NCBI GenBank assembly: GCA_002482865.1 | Contig: DLGU01000006.1 | Span: forward strand, 3,177-13,946 | Reading direction: 5' to 3' | Origin: Porphyrobacter sp. UBA7686 | GTDB lineage: Bacteria > Pseudomonadota > Alphaproteobacteria > Sphingomonadales > Sphingomonadaceae | DNA length: 10,770 nt | Shown here: positions 1 through 6,709 of the stretch, piece by piece | How the letters are laid out: each line of letters begins with the position of its first letter | How positions within the stretch are numbered: position 1 is the first letter of the stretch | Notes under the pieces: model-generated | Databases searched by the model: none | Told to the model about the DNA's origin: nothing | What the model saw: only the letters and a program-made list of their open reading frames with translations | Translations under genes and position numbers: made by a program

Positions 1-444
1 GGCCCGTTCAACCTCGGCGATCTGCCGCGCGGGCAGGCGGTTGAGCTGACCGGCAAGCCGGTGGCGCATTTCCTGTCGGAGATGACCGGCACGCCGATCC
101 CGCGTGGCGGGGTGAAGAAGGCCGACAAGGTGATGATCGCCGCCCCGGAAAAGGCGCCGCGCCCGCCCCGTCCTCCCGCGCGCAAAAGTCACTCCGCTCG
201 CCCCGCTCCGCGCAAAGATGCCGCTGCCGCAGCGTTGCCGCGTAAGGATGCTGAGCCTGCAAAGAGCGCCCCGCGCCGAGGTCCGGCTGCTTCGCCTGCG
301 CCGCGCAAGGGTGCCGAAACCCTGACCAATGCGCCGCGCAAAGGCGCCCGCGACGGACCCCGCCCGCCGCGCTCGGGCGCGGGCGCGCGCAAGCGTCCGG
401 CTCCGACACGCGGCCTTACCCCGCCGCGAGGTCCGCGCAAATGA
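1..444 (+). CDS. Pseudouridine synthase, RsuA/RluB family (3' part only)
   Basis: Only the last 147 codons are visible; the frame is open from base 1 and ends at TGA 442-444. The first visible residues, GPFNLGDLPRGQAVEL, match the end of the catalytic domain of the RsuA/RluB/RluE/RluF family, where a G-x-[FY]-x-L-G-x-L-x-x-G pattern precedes the C-terminus. These enzymes isomerise specific uridines in rRNA. The catalytic Asp and the S4 domain would lie upstream of the window. From about visible residue 45 the protein becomes a roughly 100-residue low-complexity tail rich in Pro, Arg, Lys and Ala, with PRK/PRR motifs every 10-11 residues. E. coli RluB also has a basic C-terminal extension, so RluB is the closest guess, but the fragment cannot separate the subfamilies. 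The stop overlaps the rsmD start (ATGA), so the two genes are probably translationally coupled. Confidence 0.82.
   Translation, partial: GPFNLGDLPRGQAVELTGKPVAHFLSEMTGTPIPRGGVKKADKVMIAAPEKAPRPPRPPARKSHSARPAPRKDAAAAALPRKDAEPAKSAPRRGPAASPAPRKGAETLTNAPRKGARDGPRPPRSGAGARKRPAPTRGLTPPRGPRK
208..348 (+). repeat. Degenerate PRK(D/G)A repeat in basic tail
   Basis: Five copies of a P-R-[KR]-[KRDG]-A-like unit begin at visible residues 70, 80, 91, 101 and 112 of the pseudouridine synthase, a spacing of 10-11 residues (30-33 bases). The DNA units share the core ccgcgcaaag but have drifted, so this is an old coding repeat rather than a recent tandem duplication. The spacing and composition suggest a disordered RNA-binding tail; that role is inferred. 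Confidence 0.6.
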
Positions 445-1022
445 GGATCATCGCAGGCGAGTGGCGCGGTCGTAAACTTGCCGCACCGAAAGGCGACGGC
501 ACGCGGCCCACGGCAGACCGCGCGCGCGAAACGCTGTTCGCGATGCTGACGAGTCGGCTGGGCGATTTTGAGGGATTGCAGATAGCGGATCTGTTCGCAG
601 GCTCCGGCGCGCTCGGGCTGGAAGCCCTGTCACGCGGCGCGGCGCATTGTCTGTTCGTTGAGCAGGACCGCGCGGCGGTGGATGTGATCCGTGCCAATAT
701 CACGATACTGGGCGCGCAGGCCCGTTCGCGGGTTGAGGTGGGTTCGGTAATGCAACTGCGTGCGGCTTCGGCTCCGCTCGACCTGATCCTCGTCGATCCG
801 CCCTATCAATCGGGCGCAGGCGATGTGGCGTTGGATCGCTTGCTGCGGCTTGGCTGGATCGGTCCGCAGACCTGGATCGCGGTCGAAACCAGCTTCAAGG
901 AAGATGTGGCGATCAAAGGTCTTACGCTCGAAGCAGAACGCCGGGTCGGCAAGGGCAAGCTCAGCCTGTTGAGACTGGCCGCATCTGATGCCGACCCGGG
1001 TCCCCCTGAAGAGGGGGCTTAG
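441..1022 (+). CDS. rsmD: 16S rRNA (guanine966-N2)-methyltransferase RsmD
   Basis: A 193-residue protein, close to the usual RsmD length. In E. coli this family methylates N2 of G966 of 16S rRNA in the 30S subunit, using S-adenosylmethionine. The N-terminus has the family signature: MRIIAGEWRGRKL at 1-13, then a TRPTADRARETLF stretch at 21-33. SAM-binding motif I is DLFAGSGALGLEALSRGA at 50-67, an acidic residue ending motif II is in FVEQD at 72-76, and the N6/N2-methyltransferase catalytic motif is DPPY at 119-122. The ATG sits inside the stop of the upstream pseudouridine synthase (4-base overlap), which fixes the start and implies coupling. The last residues (DADPGPPEEGA) look like a non-conserved extension, and part of it is encoded by a GC-rich hairpin. 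The stop codon overlaps that of the convergent gene on the other strand. Confidence 0.95.
   Translation: MRIIAGEWRGRKLAAPKGDGTRPTADRARETLFAMLTSRLGDFEGLQIADLFAGSGALGLEALSRGAAHCLFVEQDRAAVDVIRANITILGAQARSRVEVGSVMQLRAASAPLDLILVDPPYQSGAGDVALDRLLRLGWIGPQTWIAVETSFKEDVAIKGLTLEAERRVGKGKLSLLRLAASDADPGPPEEGA
1002..1017. terminator. GC hairpin at convergent gene ends (possible terminator)
   Basis: A perfect 6-bp stem, CCCCCT (1002-1007) with AGGGGG (1012-1017), closes a GAAG loop. It lies in the last codons of rsmD and immediately after the stop of the opposing gene, so it could stall polymerase from either side. No T-tract follows on either strand, so classical intrinsic termination is doubtful. Confidence 0.3.
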
Positions 1023-1498
1023 CTGCTTAGGGCTTCAAGCTTGGTCTTGATCTGAGCCCAAGCCGTTTCGCGCTGGGCATCATTCAGCTTGGCGAGCGTT
1101 TCCTTGTCGCCGTCGGTCAGACGCCAGAACATTTCTTGACGATCTTCGGTCAACGACCAGAAATAGTTCTGTGCCGCAGGTGACCAAGCTTTGTACGAGG
1201 TCTGCTTGTCGGCCGGCCACGAATCCATCTGGGCGACCTGCTCGTCAGTGGGTTCCGGAGCCGGAGCTTCGGTTGCAGGCGGCGGAGTAGCACCCGGCAT
1301 GGACGGGGGCGTGTTGCCCTCCATCGGCGGGGGCGTTGTGCCCGGCATGGGCGGTGTCGTCGCATCGGTAGACGGCGAGGTTGTGGTGCCCGGCATCGTC
1401 TCAGGCGGGGTCTGCTCTTGCGCACCGGCCATTGCCGGGGTCATTACCAGAGCCATAGCTGCGCTAGCGAGGGTGAACTTATTCAGATACTTATGCAT
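1019..1498 (-). CDS. Exported Pro-rich protein with Trp-periodic C-terminal domain
   Basis: A 159-residue protein of unknown function. The start at 1498 is preferred over an in-frame ATG 42 bases upstream, because GGAG lies 6 bases before it and a clean signal peptide follows: basic n-region MHKYLNK, hydrophobic core to about residue 20, then AMA/AGA signal-peptidase I sites near residues 24-26. Residues 30-83 form a Pro/Thr/Met-rich linker with degenerate repeats such as TTPPMPG, TTPPPMEG, NTPPSMPG and ATPPP. Residues 90-150 are a compact helical-looking region with aromatic residues at regular spacing (W94, W105, W114, W125, W147) and units like SPAAQNYFW and LTEDRQEMFW. The spacing resembles DUF3106-type repeats, but I cannot confirm membership. 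There are no cysteines and no lipobox, so the product is probably periplasmic or secreted. Its stop overlaps that of rsmD in a convergent arrangement. It was probably expressed from its own promoter in 1499-1771. Confidence 0.8.
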   Translation of the reverse strand: MHKYLNKFTLASAAMALVMTPAMAGAQEQTPPETMPGTTTSPSTDATTPPMPGTTPPPMEGNTPPSMPGATPPPATEAPAPEPTDEQVAQMDSWPADKQTSYKAWSPAAQNYFWSLTEDRQEMFWRLTDGDKETLAKLNDAQRETAWAQIKTKLEALSS

Positions 1499-1746
1499 GG
1501 GTATCTCCATTTCTAACTGACCCAAGCACGACGAACGCAAAAATTCTGTCTGGCCGCTCAGTCCCCTGCTGACCTGACACCATCAAGTATGGGGCGGTCA
1601 GCCTGAGAGGCAACCCAAGCCCCGGCCAGACAACCCGCCGAGGCAACAGCCCATCGGTAATTGTGGCTGAAAGGCGGCAAGGCGATCTTCCGCCCACCGC
1701 GCGCTGTGGGCAAAGCGGCACCTCGCAGCTTGCCCCTGCGGAAATT

Positions 1747-1761
1747 GTTCCCTACCTGTTC
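1747..1761 (+). promoter_or_regulatory. Candidate LexA (SOS) box of uvrD
   Basis: GTTC-CCTACCT-GTTC is an exact GTTC-N7-GTTC direct repeat, the LexA operator described in Alphaproteobacteria such as Caulobacter and Rhodobacter. It ends 10 bases before the uvrD ATG, so LexA bound here would overlap the transcription start region. A weak promoter-like pair, TTGCCC (1730-1735) and TACCTG (1753-1758) at 17-base spacing, would put the second half-site at the start of transcription. No good Shine-Dalgarno sequence precedes the ATG, which would suit a very short leader. The site is seen in the sequence; its function is inferred from position and target gene. Confidence 0.65.
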
Positions 1762-1771
1762 GCATCAGACC

Positions 1772-4084
1772 ATGAGCACCAACCTGCCCTCCCCAACGCC
1801 AACGCGCGATTCCGGCTCCGTGCCCGCTTACGCCGCGCGGCTGAACCCGCCGCAGCGCGCTGCTGTGCTTGCAACGGAGGGCCCGGTGCTGATGCTGGCG
1901 GGCGCCGGGACGGGCAAGACCGCCGCACTGACGGCCCGGCTGGCGCATCTGGTGGCGACCGGGCGCGCTTACCCCTCACAAATTCTCTGCGTCACGTTCA
2001 CCAACAAGGCCGCACGCGAGATGCGTGAGCGGGTGACCCACCACCTCGGCCCGCAAGCAGAAGGGCTGCCGTGGCTCGGCACCTTCCATTCGATCTGCGC
2101 CAAGATGCTGCGCCGCCATGCCGAGTTGGTCGGCCTCCAGCACAATTACACCATCATCGACACCGACGATCAGCTGCGCCTGCTGAAGGCTTTGATCGCA
2201 GAGGCCGATCTTGACGAAAAGCGCTGGCCCGCGCGGCAATTGGCCGGGCTGATCGACCGCTGGAAGAACCGCGGATTGAACCCCGCTGATCTCGATGCGG
2301 TTGAGAACGAAGCCTATGCCAATGGCAAAGGCACGGCGCTCTACACCCGCTATCAGGAGCGGCTGAAGGCGCTCAATGCCTGCGATTTCGGCGATCTGAT
2401 GCTGCACATGCTGAACATCCTGCGCAGCCATCACGACATCCTTGCCGATTATCAGCGCCGCTTCCGCTACATCATGGTGGACGAATATCAGGACACCAAT
2501 GCCGTCCAGTACCTGTGGCTGCGACTATTGGCGCAGGGGCATAAGAATATCTGCGTCGTTGGCGATGACGACCAGTCGATCTATTCGTGGCGCGGGGCCG
2601 AGGTCGCCAATATCCTCAGGTTCGAGAAGGATTTCCCGGGCGCGGAAGTGATCCGGCTCGAACAGAATTACCGCTCGACTCCGCACATTCTGGGCGCGGC
2701 GGCGGGACTGATCCGGGCCAATTCGCAGCGCCACGACAAGACGCTGTGGACCGAGGTCAACGGCGGCGACAAGGTCAAGGTCATCGGCGTGTGGGACGCG
2801 CCCGAAGAAGCGCGCCGGGTGGGCGAAGCAATCGAGCGGCTGGAGCGCGAGGGCGCGGCGCTCAATCAAGTCGCCATCCTCGTGCGCGCGCAGTACCAGA
2901 CCCGCGAATTTGAAGACCGCTTCATTCAGATCGGGATCAATTACCGCATCATCGGCGGTTTCCGCTTCTACGAGCGTGCCGAGATCCGTGATGCGCTCGC
3001 TTACCTGCGCCTGATCGCGCAGCCGCAGGACGATCTCGCCTTCGAACGCATCCACAACCAGCCCAAGCGCGGGCTCGGCGCCAAGGCCTTGGAGCAGATG
3101 CACAGCCACGCGCGCCGCACTGGCCTGCCGCTGGCCGCCGCCGCGCTGCAACTGGCGGACAGCGATGAATTGCCCAAGCGCAGCGCCATGACGATTGGCG
3201 GGCTCATGCGGCAGTTCCTGCACTGGCGCGAGGCGTCGGACACCCTCTCGCCTGCCGATCTGCTCAGGCTGGTGCTGGAGGAATCGGGCTACAACGCGAT
3301 GCTGTCCGCTGACCGCTCGCCCGAAAGCGCGGGCCGCGCCGAAAACCTCTCCGAACTCGCGCGCGCGATGGAGGAGTACGAGACGCTTGGCGATTTCCTC
3401 GAACACGTCAGCCTTGTCATGGACAATGACCGGTCGGATGCCGAGGAAACGGTCACGATCATGACGATTCACGCGGCCAAGGGGCTGGAATTCGACAATG
3501 TCTTCTGCGTCGGCTGGGAAGAAGGCGTCTTCCCCTCGCTGCGCGCCATCGACGAAGGCGGGCTGGCGTCCCTGGAAGAGGAACGCCGCCTCGCTTACGT
3601 CGCGATCACGCGCGCACGGCGGCATTGCACCATTCTCCACGCGGCGAACCGCCGCATCTATGGACAGTGGACCAGCTCGATCCCCTCGCGCTTCATCGAG
3701 GATCTGCCGGAGGAGCATATCGAGCAGGAAACCACGCTGACCGGCGGCGCCTCACTGTGGCGGGCGAACTGGAGCGAGCAGGACGATCCTTTCGCCCATG
3801 TCGCACGCGACCGGCCCGATCGCGCACAGCAACGCGGCCCCGGGTGGCAGCGCGCTTTGACCTCGGGTTACGACACCAAGCCCGTTCGCGTTCGGGAGAA
3901 CACCCGCTCAGCCGCGAGCTTCGCCGCGCCCGCCCGTAGCGATATCGCCATCGGGGCGATGGTGACGCACACGAAATTCGGCACCGGCTGCGTGATTGAT
4001 CAGGAGGGCAACAAGCTCACGATCATGTTCGAGGACGCAGGCGAAAAGCGCGTGCTCGACAGTTTTGTGACGGTGGTGGGTTAG
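1772..4084 (+). CDS. uvrD: ATP-dependent DNA helicase UvrD/PcrA (superfamily 1A)
   Basis: A 770-residue 3'-5' DNA helicase used in nucleotide-excision and mismatch repair and in clearing replication or transcription conflicts. All SF1A motifs are present in order: Q motif LNPPQRAAV (24-32), Walker A GAGTGKT (44-50), Ia CVTFTNKAAREM (73-84), Ib GTFHS (103-107), Walker B VDEYQDTN (236-243), III GDDDQSIYSWRGA (264-276), IV EQNYRST (297-303), V TIHAAKGLEF (565-574), VI ERRLAYVAITRARR (604-617). After a variable linker, residues 727-770 form a PcrA/UvrD C-terminal Tudor-like module (VTHTKFGTGCVI, then an IMFEDAGEKRVL stretch), known in this family to contact RNA polymerase. ATG 1772 is chosen over a TTG at 1661: the 37 extra residues would be unlike the family and would place the LexA-box candidate inside the gene. 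The box at 1747-1761 suggests DNA-damage induction. The gene stands alone, with 79 bases to the next. Confidence 0.95.
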   Translation: MSTNLPSPTPTRDSGSVPAYAARLNPPQRAAVLATEGPVLMLAGAGTGKTAALTARLAHLVATGRAYPSQILCVTFTNKAAREMRERVTHHLGPQAEGLPWLGTFHSICAKMLRRHAELVGLQHNYTIIDTDDQLRLLKALIAEADLDEKRWPARQLAGLIDRWKNRGLNPADLDAVENEAYANGKGTALYTRYQERLKALNACDFGDLMLHMLNILRSHHDILADYQRRFRYIMVDEYQDTNAVQYLWLRLLAQGHKNICVVGDDDQSIYSWRGAEVANILRFEKDFPGAEVIRLEQNYRSTPHILGAAAGLIRANSQRHDKTLWTEVNGGDKVKVIGVWDAPEEARRVGEAIERLEREGAALNQVAILVRAQYQTREFEDRFIQIGINYRIIGGFRFYERAEIRDALAYLRLIAQPQDDLAFERIHNQPKRGLGAKALEQMHSHARRTGLPLAAAALQLADSDELPKRSAMTIGGLMRQFLHWREASDTLSPADLLRLVLEESGYNAMLSADRSPESAGRAENLSELARAMEEYETLGDFLEHVSLVMDNDRSDAEETVTIMTIHAAKGLEFDNVFCVGWEEGVFPSLRAIDEGGLASLEEERRLAYVAITRARRHCTILHAANRRIYGQWTSSIPSRFIEDLPEEHIEQETTLTGGASLWRANWSEQDDPFAHVARDRPDRAQQRGPGWQRALTSGYDTKPVRVRENTRSAASFAAPARSDIAIGAMVTHTKFGTGCVIDQEGNKLTIMFEDAGEKRVLDSFVTVVG

Positions 4085-4092
4085 GCGCCTGT

Positions 4093-4117
4093 AACGGCAG
4101 ACCTTTTTCCCGCCGTT
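4093..4117 (+). terminator. Hairpin just after uvrD (weak terminator candidate)
   Basis: AACGGC (4093-4098) pairs with GCCGTT (4112-4117) across a 13-base loop, starting 8 bases after the uvrD stop. The only T-run (five T) is in the loop, not after the stem, so this is at best an atypical terminator; partial read-through into the next gene is likely. Confidence 0.25.
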
Positions 4118-4163
4118 CCGCGATGCTAACACCCAGGCCTCTGGCTTTCATGGAGCTTGGCGC

Positions 4164-5081
4164 ATGAAGTTTCCGTTCGCACTTGCCGCTGCCATAATGA
4201 CTGTGCCCGCCGCAGCAGAGCATGCCCGAGCGCCTGCTCCGAACCAATGCGCCGCGCCCGAAGGCTGGGCGGCCGTTACAGCACGCGACCCCGATTTCGT
4301 GGTGTTCGGCGAGACTCACGGCACCAATGAAGCTCCTGCATTTGTGGAACGTTTGATTTGCGCAGAGGCAGAGCGCGGCCAGCGTCTGCTGCTGGCGGTG
4401 GAGCACTCCTCCTGGCAGAATCAGGCATGGCAAGCGGCTTGGGCGCTGCCGCATGAAGCCTTCCAGCAGGCGCTCCCGGAACTCGGCTGGCGCAATCGGG
4501 ACGATGGCGTCGCGAGCGAAGCAATGCTTCGGCTCATTCTCGCGGCACACAGACACAAAGAACGCGGAGCTTTGATCGACATCGTGGCTTTCAACGGCGC
4601 GCGCGATGATGACCAGCGCACGAGATTTGCCGACCTACCCGGCCAAGGTCCGCATGAAGCCGCACAGGCCGAGAACATTGCCGAGGCCGCCGCGCAGAAG
4701 GATTACGACCGTGTGATCGTGCTGGTCGGAAACCTTCACGCCGAGATCGCTCCGCTCAGCATCGGCGGCCCGGAGTTCGAGCCGATGGCGGTGCGGCTGC
4801 GCAGGTATGGCTCCCTGCTCAGCCTGGGATTGCAGCACGGTGGCGGGGAAGCATGGAACTGCCTACTAGTACCGGAAACAAAGCTGGCACCGGGCGAGGA
4901 CGTGACGAACGACATGATTTCCTGCGCTGCCTCTGCGACAGGTGCCGAAGGGTCTAGCGACCGGCCGCCACATATTGCGGTCGGCGAATTTGCAGATGCG
5001 GGCTTGAAGCGCCGGTTTGACGGCACCTTCTGGGTCGGACCGATCAGCGCCTCACCTCCGGCCTTCCCGCCGGAACGTTAG
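4164..5081 (+). CDS. Exported protein resembling ChaN/EreA/Tiki superfamily
   Basis: A 305-residue protein with GGAG 8 bases before the ATG. The N-terminus MKFPFALAAAIMTVPAAAEH reads as a signal peptide with an AAA/AE cleavage site near residue 18. The mature part carries two His-containing motifs typical of the ChaN/EreA/Tiki-like fold: VVFGETHGTNEAPAFVERL (46-64, with E50 and H52) and VLVGNLHAE (186-194, with N190 and H192); a further E80-H81 pair lies in LLLAVEHSS. Members include the haem-binding lipoprotein ChaN, erythromycin esterases and metal-dependent Tiki proteases, so the fold does not fix a function. No lipobox Cys follows the signal, unlike ChaN; Cys occur at 29, 66, 233 and 254. 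A hydrolase or metal/haem-binding role in the periplasm is inference. It follows uvrD on the same strand and is convergent with rhlE, with only 3 bases between the two stops. Confidence 0.75.
   Translation: MKFPFALAAAIMTVPAAAEHARAPAPNQCAAPEGWAAVTARDPDFVVFGETHGTNEAPAFVERLICAEAERGQRLLLAVEHSSWQNQAWQAAWALPHEAFQQALPELGWRNRDDGVASEAMLRLILAAHRHKERGALIDIVAFNGARDDDQRTRFADLPGQGPHEAAQAENIAEAAAQKDYDRVIVLVGNLHAEIAPLSIGGPEFEPMAVRLRRYGSLLSLGLQHGGGEAWNCLLVPETKLAPGEDVTNDMISCAASATGAEGSSDRPPHIAVGEFADAGLKRRFDGTFWVGPISASPPAFPPER
5057..5074. terminator. Hairpin at second convergent gene junction
   Basis: TCCGGC (5057-5062) pairs with GCCGGA (5069-5074) around a CTTCCC loop. It lies in the last codons of the ChaN-like gene and 10 bases beyond the rhlE stop on the other strand. 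It could act for both convergent genes, but neither side has a T-tract, so it remains only a candidate. Confidence 0.3.
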
Positions 5082-5084
5082 GCT

Positions 5085-6566
5085 TCAGCCGAAGCCGACA
5101 TCCAGAAACCCCGGACGCGGGCCGTTCCATTCGCCTGCGGGCACGGGTTCGTCGTCCTCGTGATAGCGCCGGCGCGGCTTTTGATCGTCACTGGCGGTGA
5201 CGCGGTCGGTGCGGGGGCCGGGCTTTTCGCGGCGAGGACGCTCCTCGCGCGGGGGACGGGCTTCGCGGGGTGCGCGTTCCTCACGCGGAGCACGTTCTTC
5301 GCGCGGTGCGCGCTCCTCGCGGTCTTCGCGGGCGCGGCGGGCCTTGCGTTCGGGCCGATCTTCGCGCGCGTCTTCGGTGCGAACTTCAGGTTCAGCCTTG
5401 GCCTTGGCCGCTTCGGCCTTGGCGATCACTTCGGTAAGGTCGACGCGCACGTCCTCCTTGCCAAACACCTTGATTGCGCTGCCGGTCAGCTTTTCGACAT
5501 TCGCAATCGCCTCGGCATCTTCTTCCGATACGAAGGTGAAGGCCCGCCCCTTGGCACCCGCCCGGCCGGTGCGGCCGATGCGGTGGACGTAGTCATCAGG
5601 GTGCCACGGCGTGTCATAGTTGAAGACGTGGCTGACGCCCTTGATGTCGAGCCCGCGGGCCGCGACGTCTGACGCCACCAGAATATTCACTTCGCCTGCC
5701 TTGAAGCGGTCAAGCTCCTTGATCCGGCTCGACTGGTCCATGTCGCCGTGGATCTCCGACGAACGGAAGCCCAGACGATTGAGGCTCTGGTTCAATTCGC
5801 GCACCGTGGTCTTGCGGTTGGCGAAGATGATCGCGGTTTCAATCAGGTCATTTTCAAGGAACCAGCGCAGCGTGTCCTTTTTGGTGCGGGACTTCACCGG
5901 CACCTTGAAGGCAGTGATGTCGGCATTGGTGGACGCCGCGCGCGTGGTTTCGATCCGCTTGGGATTATTGAGGAACTTCTTCGCCAGCTTTTCGATCGGC
6001 GCAGGCATGGTCGCCGAGAACAGCATCGTCTGGCGCGTTTCGGGCAGCTTGGAGCAGATGAATTCGATATCGGGGATGAAGCCCATGTCGAGCATCCGGT
6101 CGGCTTCGTCGATCACCAGCAGCTCGCAGCCGTTGAGCATGATCTTGCCGCGCTCGAACAGGTCCATCAACCGGCCCGGCGTCGCGATCAGCACGTCAAC
6201 CCCGTCCGACAGGGCCTTCAACTGGTCGCCCATCTGCACGCCGCCGATCAGCAGCGCCATCTTGAGATCGTGGTTCTTGCCGTACTTCTCAAAGTTCTCA
6301 GCCACCTGAGCCGCGAGTTCGCGGGTCGGCTCGAGGATCAGCGAACGCGGCATCAGCGCACGGCGGCGGCCCGCGGCCATCACGTCGATCATGGGGAGCA
6401 CGAAGCTCGCTGTCTTGCCAGTCCCGGTCTGCGCGATGCCGATCAGGTCGCGCATCATCAGTATGGTCGGGATCGCCTGCGCCTGAATCGCGGTCGGCGT
6501 AGTATAGCCCGCGTCTTCGACGGCTTTGAGCAATTCAGGCGAAAGGCCGAGATCGGCGAAGGTCAT
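5085..6566 (-). CDS. rhlE: DEAD-box ATP-dependent RNA helicase, RhlE type
   Basis: A 493-residue cytoplasmic RNA helicase of the group acting in ribosome assembly and RNA turnover, often cold-induced. The N-terminus MTFADLGLSPELLKAVEDAG closely follows that of E. coli RhlE. Motifs in order: Q motif GYTTPTAIQ (20-28), Walker A AQTGTGKT (45-52), Ia PTREL (80-84), GG (108-109), Ib TPGR (129-132), DEAD (153-156), III SAT (184-186), V ARGLD (303-307), VI HRIGRTGR (328-335). The helicase core ends near residue 370. The remaining 120 residues are an Ala/Lys/Glu helix-like stretch followed by an Arg/Glu/Pro-rich tail with three EERAPR repeats, probably RNA-binding. The only in-frame start near the family N-terminus is the ATG at 6566, yet no Shine-Dalgarno sequence precedes it. 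A TATTTT at 6584-6589 on this strand could be a -10 box giving a leader of about ten bases; this is speculative. Confidence 0.93.
   Translation of the reverse strand: MTFADLGLSPELLKAVEDAGYTTPTAIQAQAIPTILMMRDLIGIAQTGTGKTASFVLPMIDVMAAGRRRALMPRSLILEPTRELAAQVAENFEKYGKNHDLKMALLIGGVQMGDQLKALSDGVDVLIATPGRLMDLFERGKIMLNGCELLVIDEADRMLDMGFIPDIEFICSKLPETRQTMLFSATMPAPIEKLAKKFLNNPKRIETTRAASTNADITAFKVPVKSRTKKDTLRWFLENDLIETAIIFANRKTTVRELNQSLNRLGFRSSEIHGDMDQSSRIKELDRFKAGEVNILVASDVAARGLDIKGVSHVFNYDTPWHPDDYVHRIGRTGRAGAKGRAFTFVSEEDAEAIANVEKLTGSAIKVFGKEDVRVDLTEVIAKAEAAKAKAEPEVRTEDAREDRPERKARRAREDREERAPREERAPREERAPREARPPREERPRREKPGPRTDRVTASDDQKPRRRYHEDDEPVPAGEWNGPRPGFLDVGFG
5265..5318 (-). repeat. Three 18-bp tandem units encoding EERAPR
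   Basis: Three adjacent 18-base units (5301-5318, 5283-5300, 5265-5282) each encode EERAPR, residues 417-434 of the RhlE-type helicase. The units differ at several third positions. Related RPPREERP sequence follows. Such in-frame repeats can gain or lose units, so tail length may vary between strains. Confidence 0.8.
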
Positions 6567-6673
6567 GCGGTGTGTGGTGTCCGAAAATAGCGGGCAGGGT
6601 TACTGCCGGGATTACGGCCCTGCGCGCGGTTAGCGTAGCATCGGGCTGCCGCGCCTTTGTTGCAAATGGCCGT

Positions 6674-6707
6674 AAAAGTCAAGGAATCGCGCGGGTGGAG
6701 CGCGATT
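6674..6707 (-). terminator. Intrinsic terminator of the exported protein gene (6710-7288)
   Basis: Reading the minus strand, a perfect 8-bp stem AATCGCGC/GCGCGATT (6707-6700 with 6692-6685) closes a 7-base loop and starts 2 bases after the TGA at 6712-6710. It is followed by CCTTGACTTTT, an interrupted T-tract. The position and strand fit Rho-independent termination of the exported-protein gene before rhlE. Confidence 0.55.
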
Positions 6708-6709
6708 GG

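Noticed and set aside
1191..1520. A Gly/Val-rich open frame antisense to the exported Pro-rich protein
   Set aside because: The glycine-rich repeats are the complement of the proline codons of the real gene; no ribosome site or family match is seen.
1606..1648. Two copies of GAGGCAAC in the 1499-1771 gap
   Set aside because: An 8-base direct repeat without further flanking likeness; not enough for an operator or attachment site.
1673..1694. Hairpin GGCGG-c-AAG-GCGAT-CTT-CCGCC upstream of uvrD
   Set aside because: It is an 8-bp stem with one bulge and no T-tract or clear gene relation; a structure of this strength is common by chance in GC-rich DNA.
1661..1771. TTG 1661 as an earlier start of uvrD
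   Set aside because: It would add 37 residues with no family likeness and bury the GTTC-N7-GTTC site in the coding region; ATG 1772 gives the usual N-terminus just before the Q motif.
2525..3718. A 397-codon open frame on the minus strand inside uvrD
   Set aside because: It lies wholly antisense to a helicase with every motif intact, its composition is as expected for the complement of GC-rich codons, and I recognise no domain in it.
5748..6590. A 280-codon plus-strand open frame antisense to rhlE
   Set aside because: It mirrors the conserved DEAD-box coding sequence, is rich in His/Arg/Gln as such shadows are, and shows no recognisable domain.
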